A stretch of 64,000 bases of DNA from Pyrocephalus nanus (taxonomy: Eukaryota; Chordata; Aves; Passeriformes; Tyrannidae), in assembly GCA_038380795.1 (NCBI GenBank), contig CM076261.1, positions 94,882,418-94,946,417 of the forward strand. The letters run 5' to 3'. The notes under the pieces are model-generated. The model was not told the origin of the DNA. It saw nothing but the letters and a program-made list of their open reading frames with translations, and did not search any database. This document shows, one piece after another, positions 12,001 through 25,701 of this stretch. Position 1 is the stretch's first letter. Every line of letters begins with the position of its first letter. Made by a program: the position numbers and the translations under genes.

Positions 12001-15000
12001 CCAGTTCTTTGAAATGTTAACTGCCAAAAGCTTCAGAAAAAGAGTTTCACTCCTACTGGGAGAAGAAAGGAGTGCGGTTGGGCTGCACAGACCACTTGAA
12101 AAAGTTCCTCAGCCTTTGTGCCTGCAGGAACCATTGATATTTTTTTTAATGTTAAGAGTTTCAGAGGCAGAGACTTGTTTCCACTTGGGGTGACTTGGTA
12201 ACAGATCACAGGAAAGCCCAGTGGGGATGGAGCTTTCTCAGCAGCCACCCCAAGTCTCTTTAATGAGTGCAGGGGAATCCACTTAAACTGTGTGTGGAGT
12301 GATGTATCTAAGACAGTTCTGGCCAGGAATCTGTTCCCTGTTTTTTTTAGAAATGTGCACAAACGTGTTCCAGGGAGATAATTTTAACCTGCAGCCGAGA
12401 AATCAGTGAATGGATGAGTAGATGAACCCAGCTGAGAAAAAAAAAAAAAAAAAAAAGTAACAGCTTTATCAGTGCTTGAAGTTCAAAAGCCACAGGTGAA
12501 TAACAGTGGTGTGTTGTCCACATTTCATTTCTCCTCCACTGTTGTGGCAGCGGTTGTGTCCACCTCACTAATTAAAGTGGGGGTTTGCATTTTCCCCCTG
12601 GATTTCCTTCCTCCCTCACCTCCTTTCTTTTGACCACGTCCTCTGTGTTCTCTGTCTTTCAGACCGATTTTGAGAAGGATGTGGACATGGCTTGTAGATC
12701 AGGTGAGCACATCACAGGTGAGAATCAGCAAGTGACCTGGTTTGGGGATTGAACTAGGCCATTTTTTTTTCCCTTTCTGTTTTCTCTCTGTGTGTGTCTT
12801 TGTGCCTTGCATGTGCCTGTCTGGGTTGTTTGCTCTTATTCTCAACTCTGGCCAAGAGAAAGCAACACCCTTAATTTTCCCTTTGCTTATCCTATTTCCC
12901 TGCAGCTCTTTTGGCCCTTTTGACTCAGATTAAGCTGTGCACCCAAGGTGTTATTTTTTGCCAGAGAAGAGTATCAAGGAAGAAGGGGTGGCATCCATCT
13001 CTTCCTACTCTGATCCTTCTTTGCTCAAGCAACCCCTGCCCTAGGGGATCATACCAACCTCGGACAGCTCTGTGCTCAGGAAAGGTGTCTTTGAGAAGGT
13101 CTGGAATCTGCACAGCCTTCCCAACACTCCACCTGGCTCCAGGCACTTCTAGTGCAGTTGGACACTGCCTGTGCCTATGGAAGTTGGTCAGGTCTTTCCT
13201 TCTCTGCCTTCACCTTTCTGCTGTGTGTTCATTTTGATCCTGAAGATGTGCATGAGTTGACAGCCCCTTTCCCAAAATCCTGGGAGTGTCTGGATTCAGA
13301 CACTGCAAGGCTGCCTGGATTCTCCTTTGCCACCTGTTCACCTCTGCAGGTTTTGTCCTCTCCTGGTCCTGGCATGCCTGACCTCGTGGCTGAGGTGATT
13401 TTTCTTACCCTTTGTAGATTTTTAGGTTTTCGTTTACCCTCCCAGGCTTCCCCCACCTCCCAAGCAAGAGAAATTCCAGCTTGCTTGGCACTTGCATATA
13501 ATTCATATCCTCCAAACCAGGATCTTCCCAAGTCAAGGACAATACACTGTGTGTGTTCAGTTACCACCAATGCAAAGCTTCTTTTTCTCAATCTCTCTCT
13601 CTGTGTCTCTTTAAAAATTCTTCCTTCCTTCCCTCCCTCTTTCCTTCCTTCCTTCCTTCCTTCCCTCCTTCCTCTCTTCCTCTCTTCCTTCCTCCCTCCC
13701 TCCCTCCCTCCCCTGCCTTTTCTCTCTCTCCTCCTCCCTCTCTCCCTTTAAACATCCACCTGTCCTTTTCATTTATCTTATTCTTTATCTCATCTATCAT
13801 TTATTTATCTGCTTCTAATGTATTTATCTATAATTCATCACTTCCATTCTATCTTGCAATCACTTCTTTATCTCTGTCCTCAGCTGTCTGTCTTGCTGTA
13901 CCTGTTATTTATGTATTTCTCTCTCTGTCAACATTCATCCCTGTCACGGTGTTTCTGTGCATTGTCCATCACTGTCACTATCATTTATCTGTCTAATATC
14001 TATCCATATCTTATTTATCTTTTCCTGTCCTCCTCTCTTCCTCACTCCCTCTCCCTGTGCTTATCACAGTCACACTATATTTATCTCACTTATCCTTGTG
14101 ATATCTTATTTCATGGTCTCTTTCTGTCCATTTATCTCTTTTCAGGGTCTGTCCATTTTTTTTTTCCTTTCCTGTTTCTCCGTCTCACACTGTCTCTAAT
14201 TTCATTTCTAGCTGTCTGCCTCTTCTCATTTGTCTTCCTCCTTCTCTTTTGACACCAAATACTCAGTTCAAAAAAAAAAAAACAAAAAAAGCAAACAAAC
14301 AAACAACACACACACACACAAAAAAAAAAAACAAACCCCCAAAAAAACAACAAAAACGTGAGAAAGGTGTGTGAGACCTTGTGTCTGACTTGAAGAGATG
14401 CTCAAGGCTGATCCAGGCTGTAAACCACAGCAATCCCTGAGCTCCTGCATTAAAGGAACCTTTATGGATCTCCTACCAAGTTTTTTTGCTCCCAAATCAA
14501 GCTTCCCAGGGGAAAGGAAGGAGCTGATTTGTTTCACATGACTTCAGGGCAGGAGACCTGAAGGAAACCCTGAAGTTTCACTCTTCCATATGGTGCATTG
14601 AATAATAAAAAATGGGCATCTGCCCACTGGTTTCTGGCCACCCTTTCTCCTGGAGGCACCATCTCTCATGTTATGATGGGTGGGAGATGTGGCTGATCCC
14701 TCTCACAACCCCCTCACGTAGATCCACCGGCAGGATTTGGTCCATGGCTCAGTGTCCAATGCTCACCCCACTCTGTGCTCGGAGATTACCAAGTGGAAAC
14801 CTCTCCAAATCTGCTCTGTGCAGCTGATGGGAGCATGGAGGGGAGCCTGGATCAATAAACCTTGGTGACACTCCCAAGGGAAGGGTTTGACCTGCTCTGA
14901 TTTATCCTCCGGCGATGCTGAGACAGTCGTGGCCACCCTGGTTACACTCGGGCTGTTTGGCTTTGAAAAGCTCTTGGAAAGCTCTTTTTATTCTCCTCAG

Positions 15001-18000
15001 TGTCCTTGTCATTCTGCTCTGCCTGCTCTTGGAGGGGAGCTCTCATCTTCCCCTCACTCCCACCAGGAGTTGGGAGGAAAAAATCAGCGTGTCCTCAGTC
15101 AGGTCCCACCTCTGTCCCAGCTGCTGGAGCAGCTCAGTAGTGTCAGGTTCCCACAAAGATCCTTCTCCCTGTCCTAAAAAAAAAAAAAAGATCTTTTCAC
15201 CTCTTTTTTTATTTCCTGCTGAACGGGGGGAATGGGGAACATGCATTTTTTCCTCCTTTCCTGTGCTGAAATCCCAGGTAAGTAGCCTTCAGTCCCACCC
15301 CACGTTGTCCCTGCCCCACGGGCTGATTTCCATGGTTTTCCTGGTTTTCCATCCATGGTTGACATCATTATCTTCCCGAGGTCTTTGCTGCAGCCTGAGA
15401 TCAGCTGAGTGATGGATTCTCATGCCCAGAAGAGGAGCAGATGTTTTGTTGAGTGGGAATGAGTGTCTGTGTGTGTGTCCATGGCATGTTCACTTCCTCC
15501 TCAGTTTAAAGTTGCCCTCTCTTTTTAAGGAATATTCACGTCCCTGCTTCCTTTCCCAAAGGGAAAATTTCAAATTGATTAATAATTAGGGCTCACAAAG
15601 CCTTGCCGTGTTTTTACTAGAATGTAAGATTTTTGGAGAGTGGTTTGGACTTTATAACCAATTTTGCTGTGTTTCAAAATACCAATTTATTGATGCTGAA
15701 GCTGCTCAAGGAAAAGAACAACCTGAAGTATTTCAGTGAGTTACAAAATAATAGATTATATTTGAAGGGAGTTGGAAGTGGATGATCTTTTAAGATCCCT
15801 TCCAGCCCATTCCGGGATTCTATGAAATCACTGATAATGCTGCATTTTTGGATTTTCTGAATCAAAATAATTTTATTTACACAAAGGCAACCTTTTATTT
15901 TAAAGAATTCTACTCCACAGGCCAGTAATATATATATTTCATATACAGATGCATATACTACATGTACTAAATATATAAAAACGTATTTGTTATTCAATAT
16001 ATTGTTATCAACATGACAATATTTGTCGCCTGGATGGGAATTTTGGCAACGGTTGGGTAGGAAAATTCCCTTTTTTCTTCCCTGTCTTTAGCTTTGCCTT
16101 CAGTATCCTGGATTTAAAATATAAAATAATTCAAAAATACAAATTATATTAGATGCTGTCCTGCCACCATGGGCTCTTCCTGAGAGGTGCAAGGGAACGT
16201 GCTGGCGTGGTGTGACTGTGGTCGTTGATGTGTTCGCCAAAACCTGGGTGAGGTGCTGAGGGCACTTCTCTGTCTCCCCAGTGCTGAACAAAGACATCAC
16301 CACCTGCAGAACCTCAACCATCACGGGAACCCTGAAGCGCCCGTCGCTGCCGGACGAGGAGAAACTGAAGCTCAACCACCAGAAAGTGTCGTCGAACTTC
16401 AACAGTCTTCCAGCCAACGTCTCCAAGATGCACCTCCAGGGCTCGCCGCACTACCTGGGGGCCATCAACCTGAACGAGTTCAGCAACCACTCCCTCACCC
16501 TGAAGAAGGACAAGAACCAGCCGCCCAAATCCATCTACATCTGCGACGGGGACATCTTCAAGAAGCTGGACTCGGAGCTCTCGCGGGCGCAGGAGCAAAC
16601 CCTGGACACCAGCTACGTCATCCTGCCCACCAACACGTCCACCCTGAGGGCCAAGCCCAAGGACGAGAGCAAGTACAGCATCAACATCGACCAGATGCCT
16701 CAGACGCGGCTCATCCACCTCAGCATGGCCACCGACCCGGGCTTTGTGGTCAAGAGCCCCCCCCGGGAGCCCGTGGCCATGGCGTGCAGCGAGGCCCAAG
16801 GCTCCTCCATGATCCAGCAGCAGCAGCAGCTGGCTCCACAGAGTATCTCCAACGAGTCACAGATTCCCAACAGCCTGTGTGACACGGGTGACTCAGGGAA
16901 CTCGGGCGTGGTGTCCAAGAGCGAGACCGTGTCCACCCTCTCCATGAGCTCCTTGGAGGTGAGCGTGGGAAGTGCTGGGTCGTTCTCAGCCCGGGATGGT
17001 GCCCTGCCCTCAGAGGAAAGGGGAGGTTCCAAGGGAAGCACCTCAGGGGAGGTGCAGCCCTGCATGCAATGCCAGTGTTGTATTCCCAGGAGGGATCACT
17101 GGCACGGGGTGCTATTTTGGAATGTGATGTTTAAAATCTCCCACAACTTCCAAAGACAGGTTCCATTTCTGACTCAACTGCCTCTGGCTCTACAGGTGCT
17201 GCAGAGTCAAAGAAAAATGGTAGTTTGTCCAAAGGCTTCTCACTTAATGCAAGACACATGTCTTGCCTTAATTTTTCTCCTTCCATCTTCTGCCTCTGTT
17301 TCCCTTTTTGATGACTTTAGTCGTGACACAGATGGGAAACCCCAGGTGATCCAGGGGTAAAGTGTCCCTAAGGCACATCCCACAATGCTCTTGGCATCAG
17401 GGGGATGTCAGAGGTTTTGCACAGGTTTTGCATCCCTCTCCTTCTGAGCTTTGATAACTCATTTCTATTTCAAGGCCAGGTTGGATGGGGCTTGGAGCAA
17501 CCTGATATAGTGGAAGGTGTCTCTGCCTGTAGCAGGGGGTTTCTAGATGCTCCTTAAGGTCCCTTCCAACCCCCACCATTTGGTGGTTCTGTGATTCATT
17601 CTAGGACTGATATTAGCAGTTCTCCCTAGACTTTAGATCTTACACTGAGTCTGTCCTGGATCACCTGGCTCTGTTGTCAGAGAGCAGGTCTCAACCACTG
17701 CTGTCCAAACTTCAGTCTCAGCTGACTGGTGCTCAGAAACTCCAGTAGATCCATTGGCTGATCTGCTGTTCCCATTCTGTGAACGACCTGAAAACTCACA
17801 GCCAGGAAAGAGCTTGACTTGGCCAAAATCCCATGCTGAGCCCTCCTCAAGGTGCAGTGGTTTTGGTAGAGATCCCTCAAGGTGACCTAACTGTGGCCTT
17901 CCAGTACCTGAAGGAAGCCTTGCAAGAAAGATGGAGAGGCACTTTTTGCAATAGCATGTGGTGACAGGACAAGAAAGAGTGGCTTTAGACCGAAGAGAGT

Positions 18001-21000
18001 AGGTTTAGGTTAGATATTAGGAAGAAATTCTTCCCTCTGAGAGTGGTGGGGCCCTGGAGAAGGTTGTCCAGAGAAGTTGTGGTTGTCCCATTCCTGGAAC
18101 TGTTTAAGGACAGATTGGGTGAAGCTCAGAGCAACCTGGCCTGGTGGAAGGTGTCCCTGCCCATGTTGGGGGGCTGGAACTGGATGATCTTTGAGGTCCC
18201 CTCCAACCCAAATCATTCTGTGACTCTAAGTGGTTGGCACTTTCCAACATGAAGTGCCAGAGAAACACCTAGGAAGAAGGAAAAGGAGAAGGACTGTCCC
18301 TGTTTTGTCTCCTCTGGTTGTGTCAACCCCTTACTAACCTTTACCCTTCTCTTTCTCTCTCGAACACCCAGCGGAGGAAATCCCGGTATGCAGAGCTAGA
18401 TTTTGAGGTGAGTACATCCCTTCCAGAATGTTCTTTCTGAGGGATAGGATGAGGAAAAAAAAGTGTTTTCTTTTCTTTCTGTAACCTTTTTTCTGCTTTT
18501 ACCAAAGAGCTTCTTCTAAGGGTTTAAAAATGGTGGGTTGGAAGAGTTGTGCTGGGGTAACAAGGCTTAGCCCGTGCAGCTAAAAAAATAGGGGATTTTA
18601 TTATTAATGACCTTAACAGAATGAGCCTGGGTGGAAAAACTGCTGTAGGTAGGGAGATGTCTATCCTCACACCTGAGGCACAGAGTAGAATATTTTGAAA
18701 GATCCAATCCATCACAGAGAGTCTGTGGGGCTCCTGAGAGGTAGTGCAGTGATCCTGAGTCCATCCTTCCCAAAAGGATTCTCATTTCCTTCTCTATCCT
18801 TGTCCCTTTCTGGGGAGGTCTCATCTGGAGTGCTGTGTCCAATTCTGGGCTCCTCAGGACAAGACATGGAGCTCCTGAAGAGGGTCCAATGGAGGGGGAC
18901 AGAGATGATTAAGGGATCATCTTACAAGAAAAGGCTGAGGGAGCTGGGCCTGACTGAGAGGGGACCTCGTGCATGTCCATCAGTGTGTGCAGGGAGGGGG
19001 CAGAGGATGGACCAGGCTCTGCTCAGGGGGGCCCAGCAATGACACAAGAGGAACGGGCAGGAACTGATGCCCAGGGAGTTCCACCTGAACATGAGAAAAA
19101 CTTCTTTGCTGTGCAGTAACCCAGCACTGAACAGGTTGCCCAGAGAGGGTGTGGAACCTCCCTCCATGGGGATATTCCAGACCCATCTGGGCACAATCCT
19201 GTGCCACGTGCTCTAGGATGGCCCTGCTGGAGCAGGTGACCCACTGTGGTCCCTTCCAAGCTGACCCAGCCTGACTCTGTGATTTCCCTTCACAGCTGCC
19301 ACTTCTTCCAAAGCAGAGTCACATTGAGGGCCCACGAGCAGTTCCCTTAAAGCTGGAATCACTTCAGAGCTCCAGGCTGGGAATTTTGTCTGAAATTGAG
19401 GCCCCGTGGCACATCTAAGCTGCCACCTTCTCCACTTGTCTAGCCCTTGGCAGAGCACAAGGACAAGCACATATGGAAATCCATATTCAGTGTGCTCTCA
19501 CATGCACGGGGAAGTTCTTACAGCAATCAGTCTGAACTCCCCTTCTGGGCAGTAGAAGGTAGAAGTGAAATGCAGATGGCTCAAATTTAAAAAAAAAAAA
19601 AAAAAAATTATGGAACAGTTTCTGGTGGAACTTCCTGAAATTCTACACGTTTGTGTATTTTTCTGGTGATTTACTGAGAACAGGATTTTCATGGGGTCAG
19701 GCATCAGTTAAAGAGGGTCAGTAAAGCTTCCTAGGTCTGTCTAGTAGAACACTGCCAGTCAAGCACAAGCTGTGCAGCATAAAAAGTTGGTTGTTGCAGG
19801 TTTAGAGTAATGACAGGGTCAAAAATTAGTAATTCTTACTTTTTTCCACCATGTCACCTTGAAAATAAAGGCAGTGCTACTCTGGGTCCTCAGGAAGTGT
19901 TGAAGGTATTTAATGCACAGCAGATTTCACCTGCAGGGAGACAGCTCTTGGATTTTGTAACTGTGGGAGGGGGAAGGAAGTGCTCCTCCTGAATTGGGTC
20001 TTGCTGACCTGTGGCCTTTGTGTTTGCTCCAGAAAATCATGCACACGAGGAAACGTCACCAAGACATGTTCCAAGACCTGAACAGAAAACTCCAGCACGC
20101 AGAGAAGGACAAGGAGTCTCCAACAACGGACAGCAAGGTCAGTCAGACACTTCCAGAGCCATCATCTCCAACAGGAGCGTGGGAAGCAGCAGGGAAGTTC
20201 AGGAACACTCACTGAACACATTCCCTTGGTTTTCTATCCAGGGGGGTTGTAACAAACACCACAAAGGACAGGGAGACTCTCAGAGGTGCCACCAGCTTGT
20301 CTCCTGCTCAGCAGCTCAGGAGGAGGATGTCTGTCCTCGTGTCTGTCCATGGTGTTGTCTGCTTTGTGTTTGTGTCTGTTCTTTGCCTTCCCTATCAGGC
20401 CATCTCTCTGTGCCCTGTATGTCCACTCACAGCTGGCAACTGGAAATGAGATGAAATCCGTGTGGAAAGGGGAGAGGGCAGGAGAGGGGGGACAACAGGA
20501 ACCATCTACCCCATGTTATGGGGCTGAGTCAGAGGGCAAGGTGGCAGGGATGGGCTGTTTAGGAAGGCCACAGCGATGGAATTGAAGCTGTGGTGTTGGC
20601 AGCACGTTTTGTGGACTGAACCCTTATTAAATGCAGGTTGTTTGTGGCAGCTGATCACCACATCCTTGTGGTATGAGCATGTAGAAGTGGGTGAGTCCAG
20701 ACGAGGACAGGATGGTGCTCTGAGGGCTGGAGCACCTCTCCTGTGAGGAAAGGCTGAGAAAATTAGGATTGTTCAGCCTGGAGAAGAGAAGGCTCTGAGC
20801 TGACCTCATTGTGGCCTTTCAGTACCTAAAGGAGCTGGAGAGGGACTTTGGACAAGGGCTTGGAGTGACAGGACTGTGATGATCAACAAAGGGAAGGGCT
20901 TTAACCTGAAAGAGTGAAGGTTTTGATGGGATATTAGGAAGAAATTCTTCCCTATGAGGGTGGTGAGGCCCTGGAAAAGGTTGCCCAGAGAAGCTGTGGC

Positions 21001-24000
21001 TGCCCCATCCCTGGAAGTGTCCAAGGCCAGGTTGGAGCAACCTGGAATTGTGAAAGGTGTCCCTGCCCATGGCAGGGAGCTGGAACTGGATGAGCTTTAT
21101 GGTCCCTTACAACACAAACCATTCTAGGATTCCATAATTTACATGGTTTTCCCTCAACAGGAGCAAACTTCCAAGGAAAAGGAGACTTTAAGGAAGGCAC
21201 TTTGAGGGAAGCAGCTTTTAAGGGGGGCAGAGATGTGGGAGTAGAACCAGATATCAGGACCCTGTGTAGTAAGTGCTGTAGATGATACAAATAGGGGAGG
21301 GCAGGCTGGTGGCACTTTCCACGTCTCAGCCAGCTGGGTAAGGACTGAAAGGATGCAGGGAAGTCTGTTGGCTCCAGCTAAAGGGAAAAACAAGTGTCAG
21401 AGCCAGATTGGCAGTACAAATTAAATTTGGGGGTTGCTTGCACTCAGAAGAGGGGCAAGGTGAGCTAATTATGACATTCTTGGTCATTTATAATCAAAGT
21501 CCCTCACGACAAGAAAGGCATTGAGGGGCTGGAGAGAGAAAGGGGCTGGAACATAATTCTGATGGGGAGAAGCTGAGGGAGCTGGGGGGGCTCAGCCTGG
21601 AGAAAAGGAGGCTCAGGGAGGACCTTTTTGCTCTCTGCAACTCCCTGAAAGGAGGTTGGAGCCAGGTGGGGGTTGGTCTCTTCTCCCACCTGTAATGATT
21701 CCATGATTTTAAGTCAGATCCAGGATGCAGCATGGCCAAGGTGGGGGTTATTTTGATGGCACTCCCTTAGGGGCAAGACCAGAGCTGAGAGGGTGATTGA
21801 ACAAGAGGTTTAGTTTGGTTTTTAGGGGGAGCAGAGCCCTGCAGAGCCTTTGGTCTGTGTTCAGATCTCCCAGCCTCGCTGTGCTGAGCTCCAGAGGTGT
21901 GATCCCAGCAAATCCCCCTTTTACTGCCCGTGGCAAGGTGTCATTATGGGCAGCAGAATGGGTGGGATAGTGGATCCAGCAGGCAGGTCCAGATCAAAGG
22001 AGCCTGTGGTGGCCCAGAATGCCAGTGTTTCACTGGGCATCAACTCTCAGCTTTATTTTTTCTGTTATTTAGGATTGATGCAGCTCTAAACCCCAAAATG
22101 CTTACACACCATGTACAAGCTAATCTGTGGGATGTTTGCAGGAGGGTTTTATAGATTCAGGTGTCTTTAGCATTTCAGAGATGCATCTGTGTAGAATTAA
22201 AGTTGCCACTGTCAGCATCAAAGGGCTTTGAGCTGCTGAGGGGAGCTCTGAAGGTGGCCTTTGCATATTGACTGAGCCTTTTTTCAAGTTGGGATTTTCC
22301 CTGGGATCTAACCCAGGAGGGGGAGCTTGTGAAGATCAGTATTGACAAGACAGGAGCGGGTATTGGTTTAAAAACCTGCAAAGCAGCACAAAGCAAAATA
22401 AATAGCTTTTTTTTTTTTTTTTTCCCACCCCTTTTTCTACCATTTGCTGCTGAGGAAGCTGCTGGAACCTCCTGCCCCATCTCCAGCTTGCCCTGGGGAG
22501 GCAAACTGCAGATGCCAGGGATTAAAGTAACAACAAAAGAACGTTTTTCTCTTTTATGCATGTTTAGGTTATAAAAAGCTGGAGCGTTTCTTCTGGTGGG
22601 AGTGATAAAACAAACCTTAGCGTAAGTCTGGCTTTCACTTTGCATCAAAGAGCATTCCAGACCTATCCCAGCCCCTTCCATGATGTGAATCCAAACTCAC
22701 CCCCTTCACCAGCAGGAAATTCCTTGCCTTGTGGGCATGAACAAGGTCCTAAGGATCCTGGGATACCCTTGGCCCCTTCCTCACCATGGAGCAGGAGGGA
22801 TGTTTTACGGGTCTGCTCCATCTGCCTGCACTGCTGTTATCATTGATTTCTCTTTTAAATAAGCAGCCACAAAGTCAAGCTCCCAAGTCTCTCTCCAGCC
22901 CTGGCAGTTTCCCAGCCTGTCCTGGCAGCATGTCCCATTATCCTTGGTCCTTTCCAAGTTATGGTGCTTTTTCCTAATTTTCTCACTCTTCCTCTTTCCT
23001 CCTTCCCCTCCAAGGTCAGGAAGGTGCTGCTGAGACTTGAACTAAATAAAGTGTTGTCTGCACAACACAGACATCCTTTGGGAATTCCTAGGAAGGATGT
23101 TTTTAGGGATTTGGTTTTGATACAAATGCCAGTCCTCTGTACTCCAGCACACCGACCAACCTGATTATCCTGTCACAATAAATACCTAATTCATATCATA
23201 TGAACTACAAAATTATCGGATTTTAAGGAAAGACCAACAGATTAATGGGACAAAGAAACAGCTTTTCTGTCTCTTTAGGAAAAAGGGTTGAAAATTCAAC
23301 CATCACATGTGTTTACTGCTGAGAATTTCTCCAGGTTTGTTGGTGAACCATGAATTATAAGGGTTCTTCAGCAAAGTCCCAAAAGTGTGTCCCAGCACAT
23401 GTATTCCTTCTTTCCAAGTATCCTGACACGTGGAAACTTGGGAGAAGTGTTAGCTCTGTGTACATTTGAAAGATAAAGAGGAATGTCCTCTGCTCACTGT
23501 CCCAGAGTCCTTCCTGCAGAGCTGGAAACCTAATCAGGGACTCAGAGGATCGTTAATCAGTTGAAAAAGATCTCTCAAATCAACCATTAACCCACCACTG
23601 ACCACGTCCCCAAGTGCCACATCCACATGGCTTTTAAATCCCTGCAGGGATGGGGACTCCACCACTGCCCTGGGCAGCTGGGCCAGGGCTGGACAACCCT
23701 TTCAGTGAAGAAATTTTCCCAAATATCCAATTGAAACCCCCTCTGGCACAATCTAAAAACATTTTCTCTTGTTCTGTCACTTCTTACTTGGGAAAAGAGA
23801 CTGACCCTTGCCTGGCTGCAACCTCCTGTCAGGGAGCTGTAGAGAGTCAGAAGGTGGGGAGAGGTTTGGAGATGGATTCTGCTTTCCCATCACCCCATGC
23901 CCAAGGGGTCCTAATCCACATCCCACTGAGACTGGGGTGTCCTTTCTTAGGCAATAAACGGCATTTTTTTTTTCCAGTTTATTACATGAAATCTATTCCA

Positions 24001-25666
24001 TGTGACACTGAGGTTTTAAAATCTCTACCTCAACTATAAAATGCTCCAATTGGGAGCACCCTCAGCTATTCCTGGTTAAAATCACATGGACCAGAGCACA
24101 CAGGATCCCACGTCCACCTGCACATTCCCCTGCAGCAGAGTGCAGGGGTCTCATAACAGCTTTAAGCTGAAAGAATGTGATTTAGGTTGGATGTAGGGAA
24201 TAAATCCTTCCCTGGGAGGGTGGGGAGGCCCTGGCAGAGGTTGCCCAGAGAAGCTGTGGCTGCCCCATCCCTGGAAGTGTCCAAGGCCTGGTTGGAGCAA
24301 CCTGGGCTAGTGGAAGTTGTCCCTGCCCATGGCAGGGAACTGGAACTAAATGGTCTTTAAAGTCCCTTCCAACCCAAACCATTCTGTGATTCTGTGATCT
24401 GTGGCTTCATGGACTAATCGGGGATGTGGACACTGTTACCCAAAGCTCATTTTTCAGTGCTGGAATTTGAGCAGCAAGATCTGATGGCTGACAGTTGAAA
24501 AATCCATATTTTAATGCACCTAGTAGATCTCTGTATGACCTTACCATGACCCCTTCAACTCAGGACATTCTACGATTCTGTGATAACTTTTTTCTCCCTT
24601 GAAGTCTTCAACTTCATAGAAAGCAAGAAAGGTGGAGATGATTTTTTTTTCCTTACTCAAAAGGAAGTTACAGGAAGTTGTAGGCAGGACTTCTTGGCTC
24701 CTGTTATGCTGGAATTTGGGACAGATTATCTCTGTCCACCCGAAGAGATGTGAAATCTAAAAACAGCATCTTAGGAGTGAGTGGTTTGCTTTGCTCACCC
24801 TCCTCCCAAAGGACTCACAGCCAGGCTGTGTTGAGGGTGTTTCACACTATTGCCCTTCCATTTTATCCCAGACCAAACTGGGAGCTGGTGCAGACCCTGA
24901 GCAGAAAACTGGGGTGAGCTTTGTGTGTTAAATATTTATCCCCTGGGCAGCTTCTTGGCAACCCAGGATGCATGAAAGGAACCAAAGGCTTGCAGACAAC
25001 CACTGCAGGATTTGCATCAGAATACCCACCCATCCACACCAGGCGTCCTGAGGAAAAGCTCTCCCTGTGCCTGGGATCCACCAAACCCTCCTTTTGAAGG
25101 TTGCAGTAAGCAGTGAGCAGCTTCCACCTTGACCATAAATACCTCTTAGTAGTTTTAAGGCATATTCTGCTGCCCAAATGGATGGATATTGGAATGTGAG
25201 CTTGGTACTGACTCACACAGCAGATTCCTTCCTTCCTAATCACTCCCATCGCTTTGAGTTGTTCTTTACCTCCCCTATTGCTACCAGAAAAGAAAAGAAA
25301 AAAAAAAATCCCATTGTTGGAAACCTCTCTTCAAGTTTGTTTCCATGTTTAAAAGCCTGACCTTTGCCTGGCAGACTGCAGGCTCCAACATGCAATTTCT
25401 TTCCCCGTTTCCTCCTAAATACACACAGTTCCCAGGGTTTAAATTCTTGTAGCTGGGAGCTCTTCACATTAAAGCAGAGTAGTGGCTGTTTTCAAGCTGC
25501 CTTGTGCTACACAGGAAATGTTTTCCCGTGTTCTCAGGCTAAAGCATCTCCAACGCTGCTGCTCCCTGGGAGTTAATTGCTAAAGAAATTCCAGGGCTTG
25601 GGCTGGACATCCAGAGGGGTTCACATGCCCTGCGACAGCTTGGTATGAAAGTGGAGCCTTTGCAGG

Positions 25667-25701
<35 letters not shown>

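Larger units (their letters stand above)
10021..12662 (+). other. ADGRB1: ADGRB1 intron, 2.6 kb
   Basis: The donor is GTAGGG and the acceptor is GTCTTTCAG. No CR1 is seen. It holds an (ATTC)n microsatellite at 11161-11185, a 20-base A run near 12437, and a single-copy stretch at about 10820-11060 that looks like a candidate conserved element. Confidence 0.92.
12703..16281 (+). other. ADGRB1: ADGRB1 intron, 3.6 kb, with long pyrimidine tract
   Basis: The donor is GTGAGC and the acceptor is GTCTCCCCAG. The middle is dominated by the pyrimidine-rich tract at 13575-14258 and the following A-rich and CA patch. One CR1 3' end lies at 15766-15826. An AT-rich stretch with TATATA lies around 15930-16020. 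The remainder is single-copy. Confidence 0.92.
16959..18371 (+). other. ADGRB1: ADGRB1 intron, 1.4 kb
   Basis: The donor is GTGAGC, giving GAG|GTGAGC, and the acceptor is ACACCCAG. Two sense CR1 pieces occupy 17471-17598 and 17879-18229. The first 399 nt keep the exon's reading frame open to a TAA at 17358. Confidence 0.93.

Noticed and set aside
13152..14252. Long + strand frames of 199, 147 and 144 codons
   Set aside because: They are produced by the pyrimidine tract (Ser, Leu, Phe and Pro codons contain few stops) and have no non-repetitive protein content.
16314..16799. 161-codon minus-strand frame opposite the large ADGRB1 exon
   Set aside because: It is the shadow of a GC-rich coding exon; the + strand is clearly the ADGRB1 tail.
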